Assembly: GCF_041435055.1 (NCBI RefSeq)
Contig: NZ_CP108002.1
Coordinates: 6,758,001 to 6,822,000 of the forward strand
Length of the DNA: 64,000 nt
Reading direction: 5' to 3'
Origin: Streptomyces sp. NBC_00341
GTDB taxonomy: Bacteria > Actinomycetota > Actinomycetes > Streptomycetales > Streptomycetaceae
Part shown: piece by piece, positions 1 to 8,876 of the stretch
How the letters are laid out: each line of letters opens with the position of its first letter
How positions within the stretch are numbered: the stretch's first letter is position 1
Translations under genes and position numbers: made by a program
The notes under the pieces: generated by a model
The model's database searches: none
What the model saw: the letters and a program-made list of their open reading frames with translations, nothing else
Told to the model about the DNA's origin: nothing

Positions 1-1233
1 GGTCTCCAGCCGCGTGCGCCGCAGGTCGACCAGGGGTTCCAGGGCGGGCAGCGAGAGCGGGCGGCCTGCCTGGGCGAGTACGTCGATCGTGCGCCGGACC
101 TGCTCCTCCGGCGGGAAGGCGACCGAGGCGAAGTACTGCCAGATCGCCTCGTCCTCCTTGCCGGGAAGCAGCAGCACCTCCGCGTGCTCGACACCGCGGC
201 CCGCACGGCCCACCTGCTGGTAATAGGCGATGGGGGAGGAGGGCGAGCCCAGGTGCACGACGAATCCGAGGTCGGGCTTGTCGAATCCCATGCCCAGCGC
301 GGAGGTTGCCACCAGCGCCTTGACGCGGTTGGCCAGCAGATCGTCCTCCGCCTGCTGACGGTCGGCGTTCTCGGTACGGCCGGTGTAGGAGGCGACGGTG
401 TGCCCGCACTGACGGAGATAGGCGGTGATCTCCTCTGCCGCGGCGACCGTCAGGGTGTAGATGATCCCGGATCCGGGCAGCTCTTTGAGGTGATCGCCGA
501 GCCAGGCCAGCCGGTGGGCGGCGTTGGGAAGCTGCAGCACGCTGAGGCTGAGGCTCTCGCGGTCCAGCGGACCGCGCAGCACGAGGGCGTCCGTACCCGC
601 TCCGGTGCCCAGCTGCTCCGCGACGTCCGCTGTCACGCGGGCGTTGGCGGTGGCGGTGGTCGCGAGCACCGGTACGCCCGAGGGCAGATCGGCGAGCATG
701 GTCCGAAGGCGCCGATAGTCGGGGCGGAAGTCATGGCCCCAGTCGGAGATGCAGTGCGCCTCGTCGACCACGAGCAGCCCGGTCGCGGCGGCGAGCCGCG
801 GCAGGACCTGGTCCCGGAAGTCCGGATTGTTGAGCCGCTCCGGGCTGACCAGCAGCACGTCCACCTCTCCGGCGGCCACTTCGGCCTGGACGGTGTCCCA
901 CTCCTCGGTGTTGGACGAATTGATCGTGCGGGCGCTGATACCGGCTCGGGCCGCGGCCGCGACCTGGTTGCGCATCAGCGCCAGCAGGGGCGAGACGATG
1001 ACGGTCGGACCGCTGCCCTGCGCCCGCAGGAGCGAGGTGGCGACGAAATACACGGCTGACTTGCCCCAGCCGGTCCGCTGGACGACCAGCGCTCTGCGCT
1101 TGTCGGCGACCAGCGCCTCGATGGCTCGCCACTGATCCTCGCGCAGCCGGGCGGTGCCGGAGGCGTCCCCGACGAGTCGGGCCAGTACGGAGTCGGCCGA
1201 AGCCCTGAGCTCTGCGCGGTCTGCGTTGGTCAT
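1..1233 (-). CDS. RecQ-family ATP-dependent DNA helicase (3' part outside window)
   Basis: Superfamily 2 helicase that unwinds DNA with ATP, probably in recombination or repair. Reading from the ATG at 1233, the 411 visible codons contain the Walker A-like QRTGWGKS, a DEAH box inside [19 protein letters not shown] (the RecQ-type [17 protein letters not shown] signature), a TATAN motif, and helicase C-terminal motifs including [10 protein letters not shown] and [11 protein letters not shown]. The frame stays open to position 1, so the C-terminus is missing. An ATG preceded by weak purines opens the gene, divergent from the DUF4192 gene. The usual RecQ-Ct zinc-binding and HRDC regions cannot be checked, so it may be a short RecQ-like paralogue rather than canonical RecQ. 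Confidence 0.9.
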   Translation of the reverse strand, partial: MTNADRAELRASADSVLARLVGDASGTARLREDQWRAIEALVADKRRALVVQRTGWGKSAVYFVATSLLRAQGSGPTVIVSPLLALMRNQVAAAARAGISARTINSSNTEEWDTVQAEVAAGEVDVLLVSPERLNNPDFRDQVLPRLAAATGLLVVDEAHCISDWGHDFRPDYRRLRTMLADLPSGVPVLATTATANARVTADVAEQLGTGAGTDALVLRGPLDRESLSLSVLQLPNAAHRLAWLGDHLKELPGSGIIYTLTVAAAEEITAYLRQCGHTVASYTGRTENADRQQAEDDLLANRVKALVATSALGMGFDKPDLGFVVHLGSPSSPIAYYQQVGRAGRGVEHAEVLLLPGKEDEAIWQYFASVAFPPEEQVRRTIDVLAQAGRPLSLPALEPLVDLRRTRLET

Positions 1234-1344
1234 GCCCCCATGCAACCCGATGGGTACGACAAACCGCGAACGACCGCGCTGACCCTGTGGATAACTTATC
1301 CACAGGGGGTCGCGGATTCTTGTCCGGCACGAGACCGTCATCCC

Positions 1345-2646
1345 ATGAACAAGCACCACGAATCCACCGGTCCCTCCGACGAGCAGCAGATCACCCTGCG
1401 AGGCCCGGCCGAACTGGCCGATGCCCTCCCGTATCTCATGGGATTCCATCCGAACGACAGCGTGGTCATGGTCGCCCTGCACGGTGGCCGGGGCCGCTTC
1501 GGCGGGCGGCTCAGGCTCGGCATTCCGCAGTCCGCGCAGGAGTGGCCGTCGGTTGCCGAGCAGCTCGCTGAATGCCTGATCAAGGGGAGCGAGCGGCGTG
1601 GCGACCGGCCCGACGCGATCGTCGTCTTCCTCTGCCAGGATCCGGCGGACGGAGAGACCGGCAACCAGATCATGGAGCGGCTTCGGCCCTTCGCCCAACG
1701 GCTGCGCACCGCCTGTGGAGCACTGGACGTGCCGGTGCTCGAAGCGCTCTGCATCTCCGCCGACCGCTACTGGTCCTATTGCTGCCCCGATGCCCGGTGC
1801 TGCCCGGCCGACGGCACCCCGCTGGCCGTGCCCGGCACCTCGGTCATGGCGGCGGCAGCTACCTACGCGGGCGTTCAGGTACGGGGATCGCTGCGCGAGA
1901 TGGAGGCGAGGCTCACGCCCCTCGCGGCTACCGCGAGCAGCGGGCAGCAGCAGGCGCTCGACCGGGCGGGGTCCGCGCTGCTGCCTAAGCTCCTGGACGA
2001 GGAGGGCCGCAAGGAGGTCGGAGGATCGACGCTGAGGCTCGCCCGGCAGCTCATGAAACGCCTCGAGGAGGTACCGACGGCGATGCCCTCGCTGTCCGAC
2101 CTCAACGACGACCGGCTGATCAGCCACGAGGAGGCCGCCGCGGTGATTCTCGGCCTCCAGGACCGCGAGACCCGCGACAGGGCCGCCGAGTGGATGGAAG
2201 GTCCCGAGGCCGAGTCCGCGCTGAGGCTGTGGCGGGCGCTGTCCCGCCGCTGTGTCGCGCCGTACGTGGAGCACGCGGCGGCCCCGCTCACGCTGGCGGG
2301 CTGGGTCGCCTGGTCCACCGGGGACGAGCCAGCCGCGCGGGTCGCGCTGGGCCTCGCTCTGCGGCTGGATCCCGGGTACACATTCGCCCAGCTGCTGCAC
2401 GAGGCCTGCAACCAGGGCCTCGATCCGGAGACGCTGCGACGCTGCCTGCGCGGCGAACGCGCCACAAGGACAGTACGGCGTGGCCACGGCACGGGACGGG
2501 TCGCGGGGGCCCGTTCCGTACGGGCGCAGGCAGCCGGGCGGCGCCGGACGCGGCAGGGTTCCACCAGGCCCGGAGCGGCGCCCGACCGGCGCCGCGCAGG
2601 ACTGCCCCGGACGCAGGGCCGCCGGGGGTCCAGGACCCGTCGATGA
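1345..2646 (+). CDS. DUF4192 domain-containing protein
   Basis: Function unknown. The N-terminus matches the actinobacterial DUF4192 family, with the hallmark [28 protein letters not shown] at about residues 17-44. A cysteine cluster [14 protein letters not shown] lies in the middle, and the C-terminal third contains a TPR-like stretch ([21 protein letters not shown]). The last 70 residues or so are Arg/Gly-rich and look disordered. ATG 1345 is preferred over an in-frame start at 1240, because the conserved domain begins just after it and the upstream residues look like translated leader. It is transcribed away from the RecQ-like helicase gene. I see no catalytic motif. Confidence 0.8.
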   Translation: MNKHHESTGPSDEQQITLRGPAELADALPYLMGFHPNDSVVMVALHGGRGRFGGRLRLGIPQSAQEWPSVAEQLAECLIKGSERRGDRPDAIVVFLCQDPADGETGNQIMERLRPFAQRLRTACGALDVPVLEALCISADRYWSYCCPDARCCPADGTPLAVPGTSVMAAAATYAGVQVRGSLREMEARLTPLAATASSGQQQALDRAGSALLPKLLDEEGRKEVGGSTLRLARQLMKRLEEVPTAMPSLSDLNDDRLISHEEAAAVILGLQDRETRDRAAEWMEGPEAESALRLWRALSRRCVAPYVEHAAAPLTLAGWVAWSTGDEPAARVALGLALRLDPGYTFAQLLHEACNQGLDPETLRRCLRGERATRTVRRGHGTGRVAGARSVRAQAAGRRRTRQGSTRPGAAPDRRRAGLPRTQGRRGSRTRR

Positions 2647-2832
2647 CGGCGGACGCGGTGCGGGCGCCCTGCTCCTGGTCGTACCGGAACAGATGCGACG
2701 TGACGACCACCGGACACGGCGCGGGCGCCCTGCTCCTGGACTCCGAGGCACGGGGGAGCACGGGACGGAGCGCCGTCGGAGCGTCCCGGCCGGTGCCGGG
2801 ACGGACGAAGAGCGCGACGAAGGGAGTGTTTA

Positions 2833-2847
2833 TCGTCAGGCAGACGA
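2833..2847. promoter_or_regulatory. Inverted repeat upstream of the Nudix/winged-helix gene
   Basis: TCGTC (2833-2837) and GACGA (2843-2847) form a perfect inverted repeat with a 5-nt spacer. It ends 13 nt before the ATG at 2861, where an autoregulator could block transcription or initiation. The downstream gene resembles NrtR-type regulators, so an operator role is a reasonable inference. The arms are only 5 bp, so chance is possible. Confidence 0.3.
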
Positions 2848-2860
2848 CTATGATCACGGC

Positions 2861-3625
2861 ATGCCGCCCTACGACCCGTCGACCTTCCCGCCCTTCGCCG
2901 TCACCGTCGACCTGGTCGTGCTCACGGTCCGCCGTCACGCGCTCTGCGCGCTGGTGGTGCGCCGAGGTGAATCGCCGTTCCAGGGCAGGTGGGCGTTGCC
3001 CGGCGGCTTCGTCAAAGCCGATGAGGACCTCGGAGCGGCCGCGGCGCGTGAGCTCGTGGAGGAGACCGGGCTCTCCGCGCACGACCCGGCGGTTCCCGCT
3101 GTCGGGAACGGTGCTCACCTCGAACAACTCGCCACCTACGGGGACCCGGGGCGCGATCCGCGGATGAGGGTCGTCAGCGTCGCCCATCTCGCGCTGGCCC
3201 CCGACCTGCCGGCGCCCCGGGCGGGCGGGGACGCGAACGGTGCCCGCTGGGCACCTGTCGGTGACCTGCTCGGACCCGAGGGCGGATACGGCCGCGACGG
3301 TGAACACCCGGCGCCGTTGGCCTTCGATCACGCGCGGATCCTGGGCGACGGTGTGGAGCGGGCCCGCTCCAAGATCGAGTACTCCTCGCTGGCCACCGCT
3401 TTCTGCCCGCCGGAGTTCACGGTCGGGGAACTGCGCAGGGTGTATGAAGCGGTCTGGGGCGTCGTGCTCGACCCGAGGAACTTCCACCGCAAGGTGACAG
3501 GCACGCCCGGGTTTCTGGTGCCCTCCGGCGGCACGACCACCAGGCAGGGGGGCCGTCCCGCGCAGCTGTTCCGGTCGGGCGCGGCCACCGTACTCAACCC
3601 GCCGATGCTCCGGCCCGAGGTCTGA
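2861..3625 (+). CDS. Nudix hydrolase with C-terminal winged-helix region (NrtR-like)
   Basis: A 254-aa protein with two parts. The N-terminal Nudix domain has a full-consensus Nudix box (G-x5-E-x7-REL-x-EE-x-GL) starting at GGFVKADEDLG near residue 45. The C-terminal part (from about residue 165, KIEYSSLATAFCPPEFTVGEL) has the FTVGELRRVYEAV and DPRNFHRKV signatures of the helix-turn-helix that follows the Nudix domain in NrtR repressors of NAD metabolism. Many NrtR proteins have a decayed Nudix box; here it is intact, so the protein could be an ADP-ribose-type pyrophosphatase, a regulator, or both. ATG 2861 fits the usual N-terminus (PPFAVTVDLVVLTVR). No strong Shine-Dalgarno is visible. No NAD biosynthesis gene is adjacent. 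Confidence 0.85.
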   Translation: MPPYDPSTFPPFAVTVDLVVLTVRRHALCALVVRRGESPFQGRWALPGGFVKADEDLGAAAARELVEETGLSAHDPAVPAVGNGAHLEQLATYGDPGRDPRMRVVSVAHLALAPDLPAPRAGGDANGARWAPVGDLLGPEGGYGRDGEHPAPLAFDHARILGDGVERARSKIEYSSLATAFCPPEFTVGELRRVYEAVWGVVLDPRNFHRKVTGTPGFLVPSGGTTTRQGGRPAQLFRSGAATVLNPPMLRPEV

Positions 3626-3914
3626 TCCCCCTGCCGCGGGGCGAGTCCACACCGATGCCGTACGGCCGATGTGCCTCCGTACCCGCGAGGCATGCCCGTA
3701 CATGGTGCGTGTTCGTGTAACCGAATGCCCGGTCAACCGACGCGCGCCCGTGCAGCCGGTGTGCCCGCATGCCGGATGCACGGGCCGCCGGGATTCGAGC
3801 GGAGTGAGGCCGGAGCGCCGTAGACGCAGAGTTGCGCAGAAAGTCTTATATGTCGGGTTATCTTTCCGTGGTACCCACTGCCGTCGAGCGGTCTCACCTC
3901 GTGCGAGAGAAGCG

Positions 3915-5810
3915 ATGCTCCAGGCCATCGGACTCACCAGCGCCCGCCACCGCGGACTTCAGCCCGCCGTGGACGACCTCACGTTCGAAGCCGGCCCCGG
4001 CTGCGTCACCGCCCTGCTGGGCGCGCCGGGCTCCGGCAAGACCGCGGCCCTGCGACTGATGCTCGAACTGGATCCGGGCCGGGGGATCACCTACTTCCGA
4101 GGCAGAGCGCTGCACCGCGTCGCGCAACCCGCCCGCGAAGTGGGAGTGGTCCTCGGGGACGTACCGGGCCACCCGGTCCGCACCGCCCGGGGGCAGCTCC
4201 GCATGCTCTGCGCCGCGGCGGGCGTCCCGGCGTCCAGAGCCGACGAACTCCTCGACACCGTTGGCCTCGCCGGGCTCGGCGACCAGCGCATCGCCTCGCT
4301 CTCCCCGGGCATGGACCGCAGGCTGGCCCTCGCGTCCGCGCTGCTCGGTGACCCGCACACGCTCATCCTCGACGAACCCGCGGAAGGCCTCGACGTGCGA
4401 GAGGCCGACTGGCTGCACGGGGTGCTGCGATCCCATGCGGCCAGGGGCGGCACCGTGCTGTACACCACCAGCGACGCCAAGGAGGCCGCGAGGGCCGCGG
4501 GGCAGGTGGCGGGGCGCGTGGTGTCCATCGACGGCGGACGGCTCGTCGCGGATCAGGACGTCGTCGAATTCGCGCGCACCCGGCTCCGCCCCCGCGTCGC
4601 GGTCCGTTCCCCGCACGCCGCCCGGCTCGCCGCGGTCGTCAGCCGCGAGGCAAGGGCGGCCCGGCGCTCCGTCGAGGTCGTCACCGAGGCGAGCAGCAGC
4701 CGGCTCTCCGTCTACGGCAGCAGCTGCGCGGAGATCGGAGACACGGCGTTCCGGCACGGGCTTCCCGTTCACCAGCTCGCGGACGAGGTCGGAGACATGG
4801 GCCCGGCCGTCAGCCACGTGGTTCCCGGAGGCCCCGCCCGCCGCGAGAACGGGGCAGACGGGAACGGACTGAGCGAGGCAGAGGCCGCCGGGACCGGTTC
4901 GGACGGGCCAAATCCCGTCGGATCAGGTCCCGACAGGGCAGTTACCGCCGGCCCCGACCCCGGTAGGGCAGAGGGCTGCTCACCGGCCCCCAACGCCGCA
5001 GGGCCGGATCTTCCGCCGCCGATCAGGCGGCGTCCCGCCCGTGGTCCGCTGCGCCCGGTGCGTTACGAACTGCGCCGGCTCTTCGGGGTCAGGACCACGG
5101 CACTGATCATGGCCGTCGCCGTGGTCGCGTCGGCCGGGATCTCCGTGCTGCTCGCCCGCGACGGCCGTACGCCGCTGCCCAACGTGCTTGCCGCCTGGCC
5201 GTCCCTGCTCCCGCTGCCGCCCGCCGCGATCTGCGCCGGGCTGCTCGGGGCGCTCTCCTTCGGTGACGAGTTCCGGTATCCCGCGCTCGCCGCCGGCCGT
5301 GGCACCGTACCCCGCCGCCTCGGGCTGCTTCTTGCCAAGCTGGTGGTGTCCGCAGGCGTGGCCCTGCTGCTCGCCCTGCTTGTCGTAGTGGCCTCGGCGG
5401 CGTCTCTTCGTCTCGTGTACGGCAGCGACTTGATCCGGATCCCGCAGAATGTGATGTCGCTGGGCGTGAGTTGGTCGGGCCTGACCGTCGGCTGTGCCTG
5501 GGCCGGACTGCTGGCCGCCGGAATCTTCCGGGTGACGGCGGCGGGTGTGGCCGCGGTGCTTGCCGTTCCGGTGCTGATGGTTCCGCTCGTCCAGCGGATG
5601 CCGAAGGCGCCGACCGCTCGTTCGATGACCGGACTTCCGGGGCGGCTGCGGGAACTGGCGTGGCCGCACTGGCCGCACGAGACGGACCGGTGGGTGCTGG
5701 CGGCGATGCGGGTCGTGGCCCATCCGGTGGGGACCGCATTGACCCTGTCGTTGTCGGTCCTGATCTGCGCGTATCTGTTCACCAGCGTTCGCGGCAGGGT
5801 GCGTTGGTGA
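3915..5810 (+). CDS. ABC transporter: ATP-binding domain fused to a membrane domain
   Basis: A 631-aa half-transporter. Residues 1 to about 220 form an ABC ATPase with Walker A GAPGSGKT (36-43), Walker B LILDEPAEGLD, and a deviant signature LSPGM in place of LSGGQ. A long, Gly/Pro-rich, probably disordered linker covers about residues 300-380. The C-terminal part (about 390-631) holds roughly five or six hydrophobic segments, ending in LSLSVLICAYLFTSV, so the permease lies after the ATPase as in ABC-2-type fusions. ATG 3915 follows GAGAGAAGCG and begins directly at the ATPase fold; an open frame upstream from 3669 looks like leader. Substrate unknown. Its conserved place beside the FadR-type gene and hrdB is from memory of S. 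coelicolor. Confidence 0.85.
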   Translation: MLQAIGLTSARHRGLQPAVDDLTFEAGPGCVTALLGAPGSGKTAALRLMLELDPGRGITYFRGRALHRVAQPAREVGVVLGDVPGHPVRTARGQLRMLCAAAGVPASRADELLDTVGLAGLGDQRIASLSPGMDRRLALASALLGDPHTLILDEPAEGLDVREADWLHGVLRSHAARGGTVLYTTSDAKEAARAAGQVAGRVVSIDGGRLVADQDVVEFARTRLRPRVAVRSPHAARLAAVVSREARAARRSVEVVTEASSSRLSVYGSSCAEIGDTAFRHGLPVHQLADEVGDMGPAVSHVVPGGPARRENGADGNGLSEAEAAGTGSDGPNPVGSGPDRAVTAGPDPGRAEGCSPAPNAAGPDLPPPIRRRPARGPLRPVRYELRRLFGVRTTALIMAVAVVASAGISVLLARDGRTPLPNVLAAWPSLLPLPPAAICAGLLGALSFGDEFRYPALAAGRGTVPRRLGLLLAKLVVSAGVALLLALLVVVASAASLRLVYGSDLIRIPQNVMSLGVSWSGLTVGCAWAGLLAAGIFRVTAAGVAAVLAVPVLMVPLVQRMPKAPTARSMTGLPGRLRELAWPHWPHETDRWVLAAMRVVAHPVGTALTLSLSVLICAYLFTSVRGRVRW

Positions 5811-5895
5811 TCGCACGGCGGCGCCGGAGCGCCAAAAGTCCCACAACTCCATTTGAAATGCCCGTTTTATACCACTAAGGCGTCAATTGGGAAGC

Positions 5896-5955
5896 GGGTG
5901 CCGATCACCCTTTCGTGTGCTTTTCACCAAAGACCTCAAGGGGCGGCTGAGCCGC
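5896..5955. promoter_or_regulatory. Two inverted repeats before the FadR-type regulator
   Basis: GGGTG (5896-5900) and CACCC (5906-5910) are separated by 5 nt, and GCGGCT-G-AGCCGC (5943-5955) is a perfect 6-bp-arm palindrome just upstream of the Shine-Dalgarno AAAGGA. The stretch 5811-5970 is otherwise relatively AT-rich (for example TTTTATACCACTAA near 5865), as expected of a promoter. Autoregulation is plausible but unproven. Confidence 0.3.
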
Positions 5956-5970
5956 GCCGACAAAGGATGC

Positions 5971-6876
5971 GTGAGTACCCTTGCGCACACCATGATGACC
6001 GCCGCCCGCACTGCCGACTCCGGCCTCGCCGGCTCGGGCGAACTCGACCGTTACCCCTACGCGGACGCGCCGGCCGGCGAGCGTGCCGCCATTCGTTCCT
6101 GGAGCGGTACCGACAATGAGCTCGGCAGGGTGGGTCGGCGGGGATCGGCCAGCCGCGGCCGAGGCCTGCACGGCCAACTTGTCCAGCAGCTCGGACAGAT
6201 GATCGTTTCCGGCGACCTGGGCGCGGACCGCCCCCTGGTGCCGGAGGAGATCGGTCAGCGATTCGAGGTCTCCCGCACCGTCGTACGGGAGTCGCTGCGT
6301 GTGCTGGAGGCGAAGGGGCTGGTGAGCGCCCGGCCCAATGTGGGTACCCGGGTCAGGCCCGTCAGTGACTGGAATCTGCTCGACCCCGACATCATCGAAT
6401 GGCGTGCCTTCGGCCCGCAGCGCGACGACCAGCGTCGTGAGCTGAACGAGCTCCGGTGGACGATCGAGCCGCTGGCCGCCAGCCTCGCTGCGGGCCATGG
6501 CCGGGATGATCTTCAGCAGCGCCTCGTCGACATGGTCGAGATCATGGGGCACGCGCTCGGGCAGGGCGACGTGATCACCTGCGCCCGTGCCGACGCCGAG
6601 TTCCACGCCCTGCTGATCCAGGCCGCGGGCAACCGCATGCTGGAGCACCTCTCCGGCATCGTTTCCGCAGCCCTGCATGTCTCGGGTGGGCCGGTGACCG
6701 GTTGTGACCGCCCGAACGAGGGATCGCTCGGCCATCACGCGCGGATCGTCGACGCCCTCGCGTCCGGTGACTCCGCGGGCGCCGAATCGGCCATGCGTCA
6801 GCTGCTCACGGTTCCGCTGGAGGTGGAGACGGAGTCGGCCGAACCGGTGGTCCCCGCGCCGCGCGAGCAGCACTGA
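5971..6876 (+). CDS. FadR/GntR-family transcriptional regulator
   Basis: A 301-aa regulator. A winged-helix GntR domain lies at about residues 55-125 (GLHGQLVQQLGQMIVSGDLG, then EIGQRFEVSRTVVRESLRVLEAKGLVSARPNVGTRV). It is followed by an all-helical FadR-type (FCD) effector domain with RADAEFHALLIQAAGN and a final His pair (GHHARIVDAL) that in this family often coordinates a metal and binds a carboxylate. The first 50 residues are a low-complexity extension. GTG 5971 was chosen because AAAGGA sits 7 nt upstream; ATG codons at 5992 and 5995 are alternatives. It precedes hrdB in the same direction, but a separate hrdB promoter lies between. Target genes and ligand are unknown. Confidence 0.85.
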   Translation: MSTLAHTMMTAARTADSGLAGSGELDRYPYADAPAGERAAIRSWSGTDNELGRVGRRGSASRGRGLHGQLVQQLGQMIVSGDLGADRPLVPEEIGQRFEVSRTVVRESLRVLEAKGLVSARPNVGTRVRPVSDWNLLDPDIIEWRAFGPQRDDQRRELNELRWTIEPLAASLAAGHGRDDLQQRLVDMVEIMGHALGQGDVITCARADAEFHALLIQAAGNRMLEHLSGIVSAALHVSGGPVTGCDRPNEGSLGHHARIVDALASGDSAGAESAMRQLLTVPLEVETESAEPVVPAPREQH

Positions 6877-7008
6877 GCGCGGCACCGGGCGGGTGTGCCG
6901 GCCGTGTGCCGCCGGGCCCCCGCGGTCCGGCGGCACAATTGTGGGGGGATGTCGCCCCTGGTCGCGTTCGCCGGAAATGGGGTGTGACTCGGGCCACGCG
7001 GATTGGGC

Positions 7009-7035
7009 GTAACACTCCTCGAAACAGCGCGATGA
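7009..7035 (+). promoter_or_regulatory. ECF-type (ShbA-like) promoter of hrdB
   Basis: GTAAC (7009-7013) and CGATGA (7030-7035) are spaced by 16 nt, the geometry of an ECF sigma promoter. From memory, hrdB in Streptomyces is driven by the ECF factor ShbA from a promoter with a GTAAC-like -35 and a CGATGA-like -10. Transcription would start near 7042, giving a leader of roughly 155 nt before the GTG at 7199. Confidence 0.65.
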
Positions 7036-7198
7036 CTTAAGAGGTGACCGCCGCGGAAGGAATACAGCAGCCATTCAGTGTGCTGTGCAGTTCTGAGGCA
7101 TAGCCCGCGCCGTTGGCACATTCCCAGCCGACGGTCGTCGGTTCAGCCCTCTCCTGGGCCGGGCCGGAAGCCGTTTCCATCGTTCCGAGAGGTTGTTC

Positions 7199-8746
7199 GT
7201 GTCGGCCAGCACATCCCGTACGCTCCCGCCGGAGATCGCCGAGTCCGAATCTGTGATGGCGCTCATCGAGCGGGGAAAGGCTGATGGGCAGATCGCCGGC
7301 GATGACGTGCGTCGGGCCTTCGAGGCTGACCAGATTCCGCCAACCCAGTGGAAGAACGTTCTGCGCAGCCTCAACCAGATCCTCGAGGAAGAGGGTGTGA
7401 CGCTGATGGTCAGTGCCGCGGAGCCGTCGAAGCGCGCCCGCAAGAGCGTCGCAGCCAAGAGCCCGGTCAAGCGCACCGCCACTAAGACTGTCGCGGCCAA
7501 GACGACCGTGACGCGGACCGTCGCGGCCACCGCCGCCCCGTCCGCCGAGACCGTGGACGTGGTGGCCGATGACGCCACCGCGGCCGCCCCTGCGAAGAAG
7601 GCGGCAGCCAAGAAGACGGCTGCCAAGAAGACCGCCGTGAAGAAGACGGCGGCCAAGAAGACCGCGTCGAAGAAGGCCGGCAAGCAGGACGACGAAGCCC
7701 TCGACGGCGATGACGCGGCCGAGGAAGTCAAGGCCGGCAAGGGCGAGGAAGAGGAGGGCGAGGGCGAGAACAAGGGCTTCGTCCTCTCCGACGACGACGA
7801 GGACGACGCACCTGCGCAGCAGGTCGCCGTCGCCGGCGCCACGGCCGACCCGGTCAAGGACTACCTGAAGCAGATCGGCAAGGTCCCGCTCCTCAACGCC
7901 GAGCAGGAGGTCGAGCTCGCCAAGCGCATCGAGGCGGGCCTGTTCGCCGAGGACAAGCTGGCGAACTCCGACAAGCTCGCGCCGAAGCTCAAGCGCGAGC
8001 TGGAGATCATCGCCGAGGACGGCCGCCGCGCCAAGAACCACCTGCTGGAGGCCAACCTCCGTCTCGTGGTCTCGCTGGCCAAGCGGTACACCGGCCGCGG
8101 CATGCTCTTCCTGGACCTGATCCAGGAGGGCAACCTCGGTCTGATCCGCGCGGTCGAGAAGTTCGACTACACCAAGGGCTACAAGTTCTCCACGTACGCC
8201 ACCTGGTGGATCCGGCAGGCGATCACCCGCGCCATGGCGGACCAGGCCCGCACCATCCGTATCCCGGTGCACATGGTCGAGGTCATCAACAAGCTCGCGC
8301 GCGTGCAGCGCCAGATGCTCCAGGACCTGGGCCGCGAGCCCACCCCGGAGGAGCTGGCCAAGGAACTCGACATGACCCCCGAGAAGGTCATCGAGGTCCA
8401 GAAGTACGGCCGTGAGCCGATCTCCCTCCACACCCCGCTGGGTGAGGACGGGGACAGCGAGTTCGGTGACCTGATCGAGGACTCCGAGGCGGTCGTCCCG
8501 GCCGACGCGGTCAGCTTCACGCTCCTCCAGGAGCAGCTGCACTCGGTGCTCGACACGCTTTCCGAGCGTGAGGCCGGTGTGGTCTCCATGCGCTTCGGTC
8601 TGACCGACGGACAGCCGAAGACGCTGGACGAGATCGGCAAGGTCTACGGCGTGACGCGTGAGCGCATCCGCCAGATCGAGTCCAAGACCATGTCGAAGCT
8701 GCGTCACCCGTCGCGTTCGCAGGTGCTGCGCGACTACCTCGACTAG
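7199..8746 (+). CDS. hrdB: Principal (group 1) RNA polymerase sigma factor HrdB
   Basis: The essential housekeeping sigma-70 factor, 515 aa. The N-terminal region carries a Lys/Ala-rich tract of repeated AAKKTA units (about residues 135-165) and an acidic stretch, as in Streptomyces HrdB. Next come region 1.2 ([21 protein letters not shown]), region 2 with [36 protein letters not shown] and the -10-binding [18 protein letters not shown], and region 3. Region 4 ends in the -35-binding helix [24 protein letters not shown] and DYLD. Start GTG 7199 has GAGAGG 6 nt upstream and yields the known N-terminus (M)SASTSRT; a TTG at 7193 is less likely. It is preceded by an ECF-type promoter and closed by a 15-bp hairpin. 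Confidence 0.98.
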   Translation: MSASTSRTLPPEIAESESVMALIERGKADGQIAGDDVRRAFEADQIPPTQWKNVLRSLNQILEEEGVTLMVSAAEPSKRARKSVAAKSPVKRTATKTVAAKTTVTRTVAATAAPSAETVDVVADDATAAAPAKKAAAKKTAAKKTAVKKTAAKKTASKKAGKQDDEALDGDDAAEEVKAGKGEEEEGEGENKGFVLSDDDEDDAPAQQVAVAGATADPVKDYLKQIGKVPLLNAEQEVELAKRIEAGLFAEDKLANSDKLAPKLKRELEIIAEDGRRAKNHLLEANLRLVVSLAKRYTGRGMLFLDLIQEGNLGLIRAVEKFDYTKGYKFSTYATWWIRQAITRAMADQARTIRIPVHMVEVINKLARVQRQMLQDLGREPTPEELAKELDMTPEKVIEVQKYGREPISLHTPLGEDGDSEFGDLIEDSEAVVPADAVSFTLLQEQLHSVLDTLSEREAGVVSMRFGLTDGQPKTLDEIGKVYGVTRERIRQIESKTMSKLRHPSRSQVLRDYLD

Positions 8747-8765
8747 GTCGGGGAGTACCCGGAAC

Positions 8766-8798
8766 GAGGGCTCGCATCCCATGGGGATGCGAGCCCTC
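8766..8798 (+). terminator. Transcription terminator after hrdB
   Basis: GAGGGCTCGCATCCC (8766-8780) and its exact complement (8784-8798) form a 15-bp perfect stem with a 3-nt loop. No U-tract follows, which is common for Streptomyces terminators. Confidence 0.8.
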
Positions 8799-8833
8799 GG
8801 CCTATGTGGGGGTGCGGATCGGCGTCGGCGCGA

Positions 8834-8867
8834 TGACTCTGGGTAGGCATGGTCCATCACAGAGTCA
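8834..8867 (+). promoter_or_regulatory. Inverted repeat in the leader of the serine protease gene
   Basis: TGACTCTG (8834-8841) and CAGAGTCA (8860-8867) are 8-bp perfect arms with an 18-nt spacer that itself contains ATGGTCCAT. The downstream arm abuts the Shine-Dalgarno (AGGAG, 8867-8871) of the protease gene, so the element could be an operator or an RNA hairpin limiting ribosome access. Confidence 0.4.
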
Positions 8868-8876
8868 GGAGTACCT

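Noticed and set aside
184-1059. Long open frame on the plus strand opposite the RecQ-like gene
   Set aside because: It is the complement of a gene with clear helicase motifs; composition (Gly/Arg/Val-rich, no domain) is that of a GC-rich shadow.
3626-3914. Small gene or RNA between the Nudix and ABC transporter genes
   Set aside because: Several short palindromes (for example GCCGTACGGC near 3658) exist, but there is no start with a ribosome site, no conserved RNA block and no terminator with confidence.
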